Source of the DNA: Cepaea nemoralis
Lineage: Eukaryota > Mollusca > Gastropoda > Stylommatophora > Helicidae
Direction: 5' to 3'
DNA length: 64,000 nt
Assembly: GCA_014155875.1 (NCBI GenBank)
Contig: JACEFZ010011090.1
Coordinates: 220,001-284,000 of the forward strand
Below are positions 1 to 10,947 of the stretch, piece after piece. The first letter of the stretch is position 1. Each line of letters opens with the position of its first letter. The translations under genes and the position numbers were made by a program. The notes below the pieces were generated by a model. It was given only the letters and a program-made list of their open reading frames with translations. It was not told the origin of the DNA and searched no databases.

Positions 1-170
1 GCTTTCTTCTTAACGACCAAGATGTTGGTCCTCTTTTCATTGAAGTTTGTAGATTTATTCGTATGCACGTATGTTGTCCCCTAATTTGGCGTGTTTGCTC
101 TCACGTTTCTTGTTACGCCACAATATGTCAGTTTCCACCGCAATTTTACTTGTCTATTGGTATTCAATGC

Positions 171-175
<5 letters not shown>

Positions 176-233
<58 letters not shown>
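176..233. repeat. (GT)n microsatellite
   Basis: About 58 bp of uninterrupted GT dinucleotides. The flanks 1-175 and 234-499 show no gene or element that I recognise. Confidence 0.98.
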
Positions 234-235
<2 letters not shown>

Positions 236-946
236 CAATACAGTTGTTTGTCACCGCTGAGGGCTTGCGGAAATGAAAATTCATCACTATGGAATACAAA
301 CTGTTGCCATTGACATTATGCTGATGCTGTAATGTTTAGGGCCTGCAATTCTTCTGAATATTTGTAGGAAAATATCCCAGTTGGTGTGCACGTGGATTAA
401 GGTCTGCGATCTGCTCAGACCTTAATCTGTGTCGGACGATTCCAGTAGGTTGTTGACTGCTCTCGGTTGCATAAAATTCAATCCATCCTTTCTCCAATAA
501 TCCTCTTCCTCTTTCAACACATGGTCCTCACATTTTTCCAGTAACTTTTATCAATATTTAATAGCGTGGACTGGATTGGTATCTTGTCGCCAGACAATTT
601 GAATATAGTATTGTCAGCTGCCACCTGTCCTTTAATTATAGCCCACACAAGTTCTATAGGGTTGAAATGAGAATGGTTCGGCGGAAGTCTCAAACACCCA
701 GACGATGTTCTTCTATCAACTTGTCGATTTGATATTTCTTGCTTTTTGGCGTCTGTTTTACAAGGGACAACAATTCTAGCTAGAAATACGTTTCTGGAAA
801 TGATATGTTTTCCATTCGAAGTCATATCTTCATTGCTCCCTTTGTGCTCGATGCTGTAGGTATTTTGTCTTCTTGGGAAACAACATTGATATCATGCATT
901 GTCCATAATTAGAAGCCAATAGGACAGCTTTTTTAGGAATCATAAA

Positions 947-1168
947 GGGAGTCTCTGTGGCGAAGTGGTCAAGCCGTTTGACTCGTGCTCCAAAGGTTGT
1001 GAAGGTTTACGAGTTAAATGTTTCGGAGACTCCTGTGGGTCGTCGCTAAAAGCTACGGAGTTCGTGCTTTGTACGACGCGTTCCGTGCTGCGGAAAGAGA
1101 CCGAGCCATATGGGATAAAACCAGGTGCAATGAAGTCGACCCTGTCGACTTTTGAGCGACTTATTTTT
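947..1168 (+). mobile_element. SINE-A copy 1 (tRNA-derived)
   Basis: The head gtctctgtggcgaagtggtc resembles a tRNA D-arm/A box of Ser/Leu type. The body ends in gaagtcgaccctgtcgac and a short T-rich tail. Three other copies lie at 1747, 51781 and 60599. The B box is degraded in this copy. The motif ttgtccataattRga occurs at about 899 and again at about 1169, which may be an imprecise target duplication in the transposase gene. Confidence 0.8.
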
Positions 1169-1746
1169 ATTGTCCATAATTGGACACGACAATCTATCTA
1201 GGGATGGAAGCACAGTATTATCGAGCCAGTCTCTAAATACATTACCATTCATCTTATTATGATAATCCCTATTGTCTGTATGCTTTGATACGAACACGAG
1301 CCCAGCATTCTGTTGTAAGCCATTATGCGTATTACCAGCATGGGCCATGACCAAAAGCTGTTCTATACTATTGGGCACATATCGCTTTATCTGTCCATCC
1401 ACTGATTGCCATTCCTTATCACTTGTGTGGTGCGCATTGATCTACATTTCATCCAAACACGCTATGCCAGAATTTTCTTTCCGCATTTCCCTTATTTCAC
1501 GTAGGTATCTGCTTCTCATCGCTCCTAAATGAGGTTGCTCGCAAAGAATATTTCTTCCGCCCTTATACTTTCAAAAATTGAAGATAATGTCCTTATAATT
1601 TTCCACAAATTTGTTTTGGATAGCACTATGTTATTGTTCTTTCTCAACCAAGCCCTAAGTTTTCTTATAATCTCTGTTTCTTTGGCATCCAGCATTTTTA
1701 TAATGCTGGATAATCCTGGATATAAGATCCAAATTGTTATAATTGT

Positions 1747-1990
1747 AGGAGTCTCCGTGGCAAAGTGGTCAAGCCTTTTGACTCGGGTTCCAAAGGTCGT
1801 GGGTTTTTGATTACACGCCGCATCCTTCGGTTCACTAGTTAAATTTTTCGGAGACTTCTGTGGGTCGTCGCTAGAGCTGCGGAGTTCGTGCTTTGTGCGA
1901 TGCTTTCCGCGCTGCGGAAAGAGACCGAGCCATATGGGATAGAACCAGGTGCAATGAAGTCGACCCTGTCGAATTTTAAGCGGCTTTTTA
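1747..1990 (+). mobile_element. SINE-A copy 2 (tRNA-derived)
   Basis: Same family and orientation as the copy 0.8 kb upstream: ggagtctccgtggcaaagtg head, cggagacttctgtgggtcgt middle, gaagtcgaccctgtcga near the end. It sits inside the same dead transposon. The string agcatttttata occurs at about 1690 and again at about 1992 and may be the target duplication. Confidence 0.8.
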
Positions 1991-2240
1991 AAGCATTTTT
2001 ATAGTAGCTCGCCTTATGACATCTTTGTCAAAGCTGTCTACAATAATCTTTCTACCTACCGTTTGGTTATTGCCTGGTGGTTTAATTCCAGATTCTTGCA
2101 CCTATCGACGAAATGACCGTTTACTCAAATCCAATGCATGCACTGTTCTTTTTTCGGAATTTGTAATAGTATAAAACAGTTTCCTGCGATCAGCTTCTTG
2201 ACAAAAAATATGTGTACAACTTCATAGCGATTCTTTGAAG

Positions 2241-2857
2241 TGTATACACAATTTCGCATTCAATCCCATTGAAAAATATTTACACATTTCAATGTTATCG
2301 ATAAGTGGTAAAATTTAAAAAATAAAAAACATATTAATCAGGTTGCATGAAATAACCCACATTTTGAGACACCTCTGAACAGTCCTAGTTTAAACAACGC
2401 GGGGAGTTGGCATAAGGCCCATCCCGTGAAAATATTCAACATTGAGCGCTGATTGTCTGGCTACGCTGTAATACATTTAAAATTATTAATTTCATCTCAG
2501 ACCCTTAAATTATATACCGCGTGTAAACAAACTTTGAAATCTGCTGTAAAATCTCCAGAACAAAAAAATTTTTGTTGGGTGGACATAATGATAAGGTTAT
2601 ATACTAAATCTCATAATTTTCCCTCAGTTGGTTACTGAGATATGGATGTTTATATTGAGGCAAACAAATGTGAATGCACTATAGATAAATCCTTCAAGGT
2701 TAAATATACACATATTCACCCAGTGATTTCAATTGTCTACCACGGTAATTTTACATAGACTATCATGTCTTTCTGTTTGCACAAAACTGGCTTCTGGAGA
2801 TTAAGAGTGATGTCTGCATCATATACCTGACGAGATGCAGCGAAATATGCCAAGCAG
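2241..2857. other. AT-rich stretch without a recognised feature
   Basis: No open frame, repeat or motif that I can assign. It may be the outer end of the neighbouring transposon plus intergenic or intronic DNA. Confidence 0.5.
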
Positions 2858-2861
2858 GAGA

Positions 2862-2945
<84 letters not shown>
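2858..2945. repeat. (GA)n microsatellite
   Basis: About 88 bp of GA dinucleotides with one GGG interruption near the start. It lies about 290 bp upstream of the first visible GH18 exon. Confidence 0.98.
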
Positions 2946-2947
<2 letters not shown>

Positions 2948-3237
2948 TGCCATGATGGAATTAATTGAAAAAGAGAAATATACCAACATAAAACATTAAT
3001 AAGTAAAGAGACACAGAAGGACACACAGAGAAGATTACTTACAGCTCGGGAGCATTGCGCAACACATATGCACATATGGACTGGTTCAAACGTGTTGATA
3101 ATGTGAAGCTTTGAAGAATCATGATCGTCCAGACCATTTAGCTAGACAGTTAATGATTATGAAATCACTTTGTTCATGTGTCTATGAATTATCCAGGTCA
3201 ATGTTGGGACATAATCTCTATGTGCTGTTGTCCACAG

Positions 3238-3439
3238 TCTGTCTCGCGGATTCTGTACGCATGTGCTACTTTCCCAGCACATCACGGCTGAACTCGGACA
3301 TCTCCAAGTTCGAGATCAAAGACATCGACTTCACGCTGTGCACGCATTATATTTATTATAACGCGATCATTGACGGTACCACGCGTACCTTGGTGACCAA
3401 CGATCCAGCCGTGGAAACAGGACCCAGCGGGCTGTATAG
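3238..3439 (+). CDS. GH18 chitinase-like gene, first visible exon (N-terminal barrel strand)
   Basis: The exon encodes the N-terminal segment of a GH18 domain. It reads RMCYFPSTSR, then KFEIKDIDFTLCTHYIYYNA, corresponding to the family's CYF, then dID-x-LCTH-x-IY signature. It ends in GPSGLYR, the segment before the first helix. The acceptor is a pyrimidine-rich gttgtccacag ending at 3237, and the weak donor is TAG/GTGGGG at 3440. The exon ends after two bases of an AGA codon completed by the next exon. The frame is open upstream to a Met at 3111, with another Met at 3201 followed by a weakly hydrophobic stretch, so a start here without an upstream exon is a less likely alternative. Two cysteines (CYF and LCTH) match the usual disulphide partners. 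Confidence 0.85.
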
Positions 3440-3819
3440 GTGGGGTCAAAGTGGCATCTTTAACAGTTGACTTGTGTAGTCTTATAGGATTCTGTGGTTT
3501 GGCTTTACTCTGTTATCTTTACCGTTTATTGTATTTTATCACTTAACAGTTAGTTGTATATCCTTTACCGAACAGACAACTCCAGTAATTTTAGCTTTTT
3601 GTGATTTGTTGGCAAGTTTGTGTTCAGTAATCAGTAGTTTATGTTCAGTAGTTCACAAGCTTCAATTGTCACTGCTTTCTGAACGACCGGGACTCCTATC
3701 ACTAAATGAAAACCAACGCTAGGTAATCTACTTCCAAATCATTAGCAGCTGTGTCTCGAACGCGGTATGCGAAATTGCCAGCTGCACAGAGAAATAACAC
3801 TAGCTTACACACATCTTGG

Positions 3820-4226
3820 TGTCTTAAATGTTATAGACAAGCATCGCCTGGATCTTTTCTCAGGGGCATGCTGGTGTGCTGGGGAATGAACAGGCAGACA
3901 TATTGGCTGGCTCTGCAAAACTTGGTGGAGTATTGATGCATTATAAGGCAGACGTGGTTGCGACCTTGTGGGAGCACGTGTAAACCAGGAGGAGCAAATG
4001 GGTCACCATGGTCTGGCAAGAATGCGTCAGCGAGGAGTGACAAGGGGATCTGGCCGATGCTCGACACTTAGAGGAAAGGTGAGACGCACATATAAACAGA
4101 TTGCTACTGGTACTATTGGGGTTGGAACTCTTCGCTGGCTTCTGAGGATGGGGACGGAGCGCTTATGGGAATGCCCCGAATGCTGTGATGTCGGTTCTTC
4201 AATCAATCAATCAATCAATCAATCAG
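3820..4226 (+). mobile_element. 3' end of an RNase H-bearing LINE (family LINE-H), with (CAAT)n tail
   Basis: The + strand reads WIFSQGHAGVLGNEQADILA at about 3852-3912, the GHxGVxGNExAD signature of the LINE-type RNase H domain. After frameshifts, RTYKQIATGTIG and then LRWLLRMGTERLWECPEC precede a (CAAT)n tail at 4198-4226. The segment from 4080 to 4165 matches the minus strand of 62750-62840, so both belong to one family. 5' truncation and several frame breaks make it a dead fragment inside intron 1. The stretch 3440-3819 before it holds nothing I recognise. Confidence 0.72.
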
Positions 4227-5333
4227 CTATTCTTAGGTAATTTTGTGTTGCTGATTCCAAAAATGTAATCATATATTTTTGTTTCTATCTGCTCTAGTTG
4301 TGAGATAACTAAGAATAGGTTTGTCAGATGCACCAAAAGGAGGACATAATAAGACAAAAAGAGGACACAGAAGGACATATTGCATTTTTCATTTGAACCG
4401 TTCCAGATTAAACCCACAATCAGTACAATTTTATTACAATAGCTGCCAACAAGTGTTTCTTACTTTTAGTGAATCGACCAAAAAACAATCATGTTAAAAT
4501 ATAAATATTAATTCAATGGAGGCCTTTTTCAAAAGGCTAAAAAACATTATTTAAACAGCCGATTGTAGAATTATTACCTTATAATCTTTATTAACTACAC
4601 AACATATTTCTCGGTGGAGCCAACTTTTCGTAGAAGAGCCTCGTTAGCAATCACATATGCATAAAACTGTTCACAGGTAAGATTCATAAAATTGCACTTT
4701 GTGAGAATGATGCTCTATACAGAGTCGAGTAAGAATCTGTTCCTTTAACTTGTCCATTGAGCATTAATCAAGGAGCACACTCTTTCCACACTACCATTGT
4801 GTCTAGGGATACAGAAGCATACTTCACCAATTTTAAGTAACTATGAATAGCAACATGAATTTGGGCAACTTTGGGAAAATAAACTCCACTGTTCATGCAA
4901 GAGTCTTTCAATCGAGAATTTGCATTTTCTCTTTGTAGAAGCCATTTTCAAAAACATAGGCGGCAAATATAATAAATTAAAAAAAAAAAAAACACAATTT
5001 TTATTTTAGTTGCGTCTTTGCTATAGGAAATAACATTAACATTTTGGGGGGAAAAAAAGACTACAGCATAGAGCTAGATTGTTAGTGTTGCCGAATAGAG
5101 CAACAGTTAGACTCAAATTATACAAATAATTGGTGTTTCACATTTGGTATAAATAGGAAAATTACATAAATATTATTAAGCAATGGGTTTTAATACAGAA
5201 GTAAAATTAAATATAAAAAAGAGTAATGAGCCAGATACAGATAACAGTTAGAATTACTATAATCGTCTCGTTGGCAGAAATGCATAGGCTTTGTACATTT
5301 TAAGAATGTAATCATACGGTGTAGCCTATGGTC
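4227..5333. other. AT-rich intron 1 DNA without a recognised feature
   Basis: Contains an A-run near 4980-4992 and no supported coding region. Short strings of the type aaggaggacat occur both here (about 4340) and at about 7460, on either side of the RTE-1 copy, so they may be remnants of one older element. Confidence 0.5.
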
Positions 5334-7325
5334 TACAGATCCAATTTCAAGATGTGGATGATCAATGAGAAATGTTGAAGAATTCAATTAGTTTGGCTGC
5401 AGAAACAACAGTTCAACAATTAAAAGAAAGTGGGTGGTAAGAAGTGGATGACTGAAGAAATTTTACAAGTAATGGAAACAAGAAGAATCAACAAAAATAA
5501 TCCTGCCAAATATGAAGAAATTCACAGACAAGTCAGAATATTATGTAAGGAGGCAAAAGAAGCATGGCTTGAGAAAAACAGCATAGAAATTGAAAACCAA
5601 CACAACAGTCAAAATACCAAATTAGTGCACAAAAGAATTCAGGAACTTACTAATAAAAGAACACATACATCAGCAGGCTGTCTATAAACTAAAGATGGCG
5701 AAATCATAATAGAAAAAGATCAGATTCTACATGTATGGACAGATTATGTGACAAACCTTTATGATGATAACAGAGATGAACAGTATGATATTCGGTATAA
5801 TAATGAAGGATCACCAATTATGAAGATGGAGGTTCAGAATGTTCTTAAACATAGGCAATCTGGAAAGACCCCCGGTTCAGATAACATCACAACAGAAATG
5901 ATTAAAGCTTTAGAAGAGTATGGGATAGATCAAGTGACCAGACAGCTGAACACATTATATGATACCGGAGACATACCTTCTGAATTATGTAATTCTTTAT
6001 TTATTGCAATCCCAAAGAAATTAGGAGCCTTTGAATGTGATCAACATAGAACAGTTAGTATAATTAGCCACATCACGAAGATTTTGCTACCAATTATTAT
6101 GCAATAAGTGAGGCAGAAAATACAATCTGAAATAGGGGAAGAACAATGTGGGTTTATAGAAGAAAAGGGTACAGTAAATGCTGTGTATATGTTGCGAACA
6201 GTTATTGAACGTTCTATAGAGGTAAACAAGGATATACATCTTTGCTTTATTGACTACACAAAGGCTTTTGATAGAGTTTGCCATGTCAACATGGTGGATA
6301 TGCTTGTAGATCTACAAATTTATGGGAAAGACATTAGACTTATGCAAAACATATTCGAAACAACAAGCTACCATAAGGATTGATAATGATGTGGGACAAT
6401 ATCAACCTATTAAGAGAGGCGTGAGACAGGGTTGTGTAATTTCTCCAGAACTTTTTTCCCTATACAGTGAAAATATTTTCAGAAATGTAGAAGATATAAA
6501 TGGAATTATCATTGAAGGACCAAACATCAATATCATTAGATATGCAGATGACACAGTATTGATTGCAGACAATGAGCAGGATCTTCAACAATTAGTAGAT
6601 GCGGTTGTTGCACACATTGAACAACTGTGGTTAGAATTAAATTGTAAAAAGACACAGATTATGGTCGTCACTAGGAAGAACGAAATAGCACAATGTAATA
6701 TACAAGTAAATGGGAATATTCTTCAGCAAGAGAATAGGTACAATTATCTCGGAACAGTCATAACATCTGATGGGAGATGCCTTGAAGAGATTAGAAAAAA
6801 GAATAGCCATGGCGAAAGTAGCCTTTAGCAAGATGAAAAACACACTGGCAAATTACAAATATGTCAATTGAAACGAGAATAAGAGTGTTGATTGGCTACA
6901 TAGAGCCTATTCTTTTGTAAGGATGTGAAACTTGGACAATGAGCAGTCAAGCTGAAAAACATCTGATGGCTGTAGAAATGTGGTTTCTTGAGGAGAATGC
7001 AAAGAATAAAATGGACAGGCAGAAAAACCAATGACCAAGTACTAAGGGAGACAAATGAAAATGGTAAATTGATTAGAGAAATTAGACGTAGACAGTCAAA
7101 ATTTTTGGACATGTTATAAGAAGTAATGACTTGGAGAACTTGGTGACGACTGGCAAGATCAAAGGGAACAGACCAAGAGGAAGACCGAGAAGTAAATACC
7201 TGGATGGTAAATACCATGGTATGGTCGATACAGGAACACAGAGCTGATCCACGACTCTGGTGATCGAGTGAAATGGCGAGTCATGACCGTCCACGCTTTT
7301 CGGCATGGTACGTGATGGATGGAAA
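5334..7325 (+). mobile_element. RTE-1 copy A: 5'-truncated LINE of RTE type
   Basis: Non-LTR retrotransposon lacking the endonuclease half. Frames in order: KKWMTEEILQVMETRR linker (5430-5687), finger region with GKTPGSDNIT and AIPKKLGA (5748-6107), CGFIEEKGTVNAVYMLR and then FIDYTKAFDRV, the first catalytic Asp block (6108-6383), and RRGVRQGCVISPELF with IRYADDTVLIAD, the catalytic YADD (6322-6828). A broken thumb region reading RPRGRPRSKYLD follows to 7320, ending just after an atggatgg string. At least four frame breaks separate these parts. The left border matches the point where copies B and E are also cut. Confidence 0.88.
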
Positions 7326-7540
7326 CATACGGTAGAGTGTAGATACATTGTAAGTTGTAACAACAATGCATAACAAATTATAACATAAAATATAAGGAAA
7401 GCCGGACATTTTATAGGCTGTTAGCTTTGCCTGCCTGACGTAGAATATTAGAATAAAAAGGAGGACATGTCTTTTGTGCCAGACGTCTAGCAACCTTAAC
7501 TAACAATGACCTGCTTAGTAGGGCAATTGTGATGTTCAAG

Positions 7541-9000
7541 CCTAGTGATAGGTGCCACCAGTGTTATTTTGACAGTAATCTGCATTCATATTAGTTGTAA
7601 TGACTATGCATTGATTACCTTCATATAAAACTCCAACAGTGTAGTTACACTTTATCACTAGCATTTTTGTATATATAATCAACACACAAAACGCTTCTTT
7701 TCGTGATCTTCCTAGAATAGGATATATCCGGATAGTCATAATTAAGGTTCCAACAATAATCTGCCTTCATGTCGGCATCCTAAAGTCCCTGGTATCTCTC
7801 TTTTATTATGTGTATATCTTGGTAAAATATTCCACCTCGTTCCTCACTAAAGTCGCCAATATTCTCGGGAACGAAATGCGGGTGGTGCAATGTTATGCTC
7901 ATGTTGCATCCAAGTTTACTAAAACTGGAGAGCATGTTTGAAATTAATTCAGAATAATTGTTTACTTTAAGGGTATTCAGAAAGCTTTGCACAACTAAAA
8001 CAGAAGATGGCCAAGATGTGGACTCTGTTATGTTCATCGAATCAATAACATTTGAATTGTTTCTTAACTTTCACAATTTTATTTTAAACGCAAGCATAGT
8101 CCATATACATACTTCTAGTGGTGCTGGACTGAATTTTGCGTGTGGATTAGCTATGCCTATTAATAGTGTCTCTCGCCCCCAGGATAACCCACTCCGACTT
8201 CAGAGGTACTTGTACTGTACGTTCCCTCGTCAAGGACGACAGGTAAACATTTTAGTCCATCTGTCTGGTGTTGGGGTTGAACCACTTACCTTTGCATCAG
8301 CACACCGGATGTTTATGAACACACGTTTTTATCCATTCTTCCATGTTTACGTCCACTTTTTAATGTAAGGTTTATCAAAAATTCTAGTTTTAAGTTTGTC
8401 TATACTCAATTCCGGAAACTTTCTGTATAAGTAATTAACATATGTACCATGCCTTTAGAAACTGTTTCAACAAGCCAAGCTTTATATTTAATGGGGACAG
8501 TTGAACTCTTTTTCGATCACTAAAGGGCTTCTTGACAATATGTTTTTCCCCAACTTTAAATTAATTCATCAACGGCCACGGCATCTTTGTCCAGTGAGTA
8601 TATGTTGCTCTTCAATCCCAGAAAATATACCGCACGGACAGTTAGTGAAACCCCATTGTTGGCCAAGCAAATAGTTCATAATTGTAAGATCTACACAAAC
8701 AATCCAGTTATGTTCTAAATACATCAGTTTTTTTTTCCAGAACTGTGCTTATTGTAGCATACTTCTTCTCTTCATTGCAGTAGAATGAACAATTGGGATT
8801 GAGCCATATTTGTTGGGAGTGTGTAAGAGAGCACCTTTCCAACGGCTGTTAGAGGTGTCAATGAAAAGTCGTCACTCGTATGGTATATAACTGACACCCA
8901 TTTAGTTTACAAGACTTTCTACATTGGTACAAAACACACGGCTGTTTTCTTTACAAAAGAATAGAAGAAAACCATGCTCTCAGGTGTGATATAATGCAGT
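7541..9000 (-). pseudogene. Remnant of a widespread invertebrate transposon-type ORF (class unknown), split by SINE-B
   Basis: On the minus strand, from 8900 down, short blocks appear in a fixed order. They are RLFIDTSNSRWKGALLH, GFTNCPCGIFSG, LSPLNIKLGLLKQFLKA, YLYRKFPELSIDKLKTRIFD, then after the SINE at 8150-8385, NNYSELISNMLSSFSKLGCN, PENIGDFSEERGGIFYQDIH, ERYQG and ADYCWNL. I recognise this order from many uncharacterised arthropod, cnidarian and mollusc proteins (consensus EERGERFHQDI then ADYCW) that appear to be mobile-element proteins, but I cannot name the superfamily. Stops and frameshifts occur in almost every block, so it is not functional. A second ADYC-like string near 7570 may be a small duplication. 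Confidence 0.6.
8150..8385 (-). mobile_element. SINE-B copy 1 (tRNA-derived, minus strand)
   Basis: The minus strand carries a degenerate B box around tggggttgaacc (8272-8284) and the following segment accagacagatggactaaaa. This matches the copy at 18158-18288, where the B box and an A-box-like gcatggttgagtgagtaag are clearer. It separates two parts of the transposon-type ORF, which are contiguous in family order without it. Confidence 0.65.
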
Positions 9001-9448
9001 CTTTGTTTCAGCAGTCAGTAACCTTTATTCTTTCAATCTTGACGATTCTTTGAGAGATTTAGATCTCGGATTAGCTCATTCACTTCACGCTGGTGGAAGC
9101 GATGAGCAGCTGGATAATCATCTTCGAAATAACTGTTAATGCCACGTGTTGTTCCATATTCCACTACTGTCTCATTTTCTAGCACAGGATCCTAAATCTG
9201 ATTGAAAGTTGGAATTGTTAGGTAATCTCCATGTGTAATAGACATAAAGATCTATTGACAGAGAGACACATAGGCAGGCAGACAGTCACACCTTTATAGA
9301 TAAATAGCGAGAAAGATGGACAGATTTAGTGGATGGATGTATGAATGAATGGATGGGCGTATGGGCACAATGACAGACCGAGATTACATAAACATATCTC
9401 CAAGAACTGATGTATAAGAAATTTATAGAACACACCTGACGAAGAAAA

Positions 9449-9600
9449 AGAAAAAAAAATTCAAAAAATTATCAAACCGGGATTCGAACCTGCCACCACA
9501 AACAGATGAAGGCACCTAGCTCAGAAACATGTGTACATCGGCGACAGGCCATCACCTTAGAATAGGAATGGTAACTGTAGCTTTTAATTAATTACGTTGT
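9449..9600 (-). mobile_element. Possible tRNA-derived SINE (family unassigned)
   Basis: The minus strand holds ggcaggttcgaatcccgg (9478-9497), a good tRNA B box, preceded by a weak A-box-like tgagctaggtgcc. An A/T-rich tail follows it. No second copy is seen in the window, so this could also be a tRNA pseudogene. The rest of 9001-9729 holds short GACA-rich strings (9240-9310) and nothing else that I recognise. Confidence 0.4.
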
Positions 9601-9729
9601 CTAGTGTGTCATCTAATCGCTACTTCTTCGGTCTACTTCTATGAATGTTAATTTGTTATGAGCTGTTTTAATGGCCTCTATTGTTCCCGCATATCAGACC
9701 GACTTCACGAGCTGTGAAAGAAATTCACA

Positions 9730-10350
9730 CAGACCGGCTGACACACAGACAGAGTCTCGCTGATGCACAGATTAACGCTGATGAACAGACAACGTCACGC
9801 TGATACACAGATAAAATCACACTGATAGACAGTCACGCTGATACACAGACAATAATTACACTGATACACAGAGTCACGCTGATGCACAGGCAATAATCAC
9901 ACTGATACACAGAATCACACTGATATACAGACAATAATCACACTGATTCATAGAGTCACGTTGATACACAGACAATAATCACACTGATACACAGAGTCAC
10001 GCTGATGCACAGGCAATAATCACACTGATACACAGAATCACACTGATATACAGACAATAATCACACTGATTCATAGAGTCACGCTGATACACAGACAATA
10101 ATCACACTGATACACAGAGTCACGCTGATGCACAGGCAATAATCACACTGATACACAGAATCACACTGATATACAGACAATAATCACACTGATTCATAGA
10201 GTCACGCTGATACACAGACAATAATCACACTGATACACGGAGCCACGTTGATGCCCAGATTAACGCTGATGCAAAGACAACGTCACGCTGATACACAGAC
10301 AATAATCACAATGATACACAGAACCACGCTGATACACAGACAGAGCCACG

Positions 10351-10354
<4 letters not shown>
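9730..10354. repeat. 22-bp minisatellite of intron 1, left part, with ~123-bp higher-order period
   Basis: Imperfect units of about 20-22 bp of the type gtcacgctgatacacagaca. From about 9829 the units form a higher-order block of about 123-124 bp, with starts near 9829, 9952, 10076 and 10200. The same unit type resumes at 13283, so the array was once continuous and was split by the insertion between. Confidence 0.9.
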
Positions 10355-10430
<76 letters not shown>

Positions 10431-10431
<1 letters not shown>

Positions 10432-10512
10432 TAGCTGACCCGGCCCGGCTTCGCCCGGCATCTCATTTAATTCATATAAGTAGTCATATAAGTTCCCGTT
10501 CCCGTTACCGAC

Positions 10513-10569
<57 letters not shown>

Positions 10570-10757
10570 GACCCGGCCCGTCTTCGCCCAGACCCTGATG
10601 GGGAGCATCTCATTTAATTCATATAAGTAGTCATATACGTTCCCGTTCCGACTATCTATCTGTCTGTCTGTCTGACCCGGCCTGGCATCGCCCAACACCT
10701 GGTGGGGAGCATCTCATTTAATTCATATAAGTAGTCATATAAGTTCCCGTTCCCGAC

Positions 10758-10838
<81 letters not shown>

Positions 10839-10945
10839 GTCTGTCTGACCCGGCCCAGCCCATGGTGGAGAGCATCTCATTTAAATTATATAAGTAGTCA
10901 TATAAGATCCCGTTCCCGACTATCTGTCTGACTGTCTGTCTGTCT
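10431..10945. repeat. Four-fold core repeat with GTCT/CTAT microsatellites
   Basis: Core copies start at about 10437, 10569, 10673 and 10848. Each reads ctgacccggccc, a variable gcttcgccc segment, agcatctcatttaattcata and agtagtcatataag, then cccgttcccgac. The intervening microsatellites differ in length (about 66, 20, 95 and 25 bp), consistent with unequal slippage around a duplicated core. Confidence 0.9.
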
Positions 10946-10947
10946 TG

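Larger units (their letters stand above)
500..2240 (-). mobile_element. Degenerate Tc1/mariner (IS630-type) DNA transposon, split by two SINE-A insertions
   Basis: Read on the minus strand, from about 2230 to 500, are pieces of one DDE transposase. They are a helix-turn-helix-like segment (RRATIK end near 2005), LGAMRSRYLREIREMRKEN and then INAHHTS near 1430-1520, HAGNTHNGL and DYHNKMNG near 1270-1345, CPIMDN near 1165, and LRLPPNHSHFNPIELVWAII near 650-700. The DxNPIE-x-W end is typical of Tc1/mariner/IS630 transposases. The expected WVNAHHTS is changed to a stop before NAHHTS, and other stops and frameshifts show it is dead. SINE-A copies at 947-1168 and 1747-1990 interrupt it. Terminal inverted repeats were not located, so the outer borders are approximate. 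Confidence 0.75.

Noticed and set aside
3111..3237. In-frame extension of the first GH18 exon with Met codons at 3111 and 3201 as a possible signal peptide.
   Set aside because: The segment is poorly hydrophobic, and a good acceptor with a pyrimidine tract lies at 3237. An upstream exon is more likely, but this was not settled.
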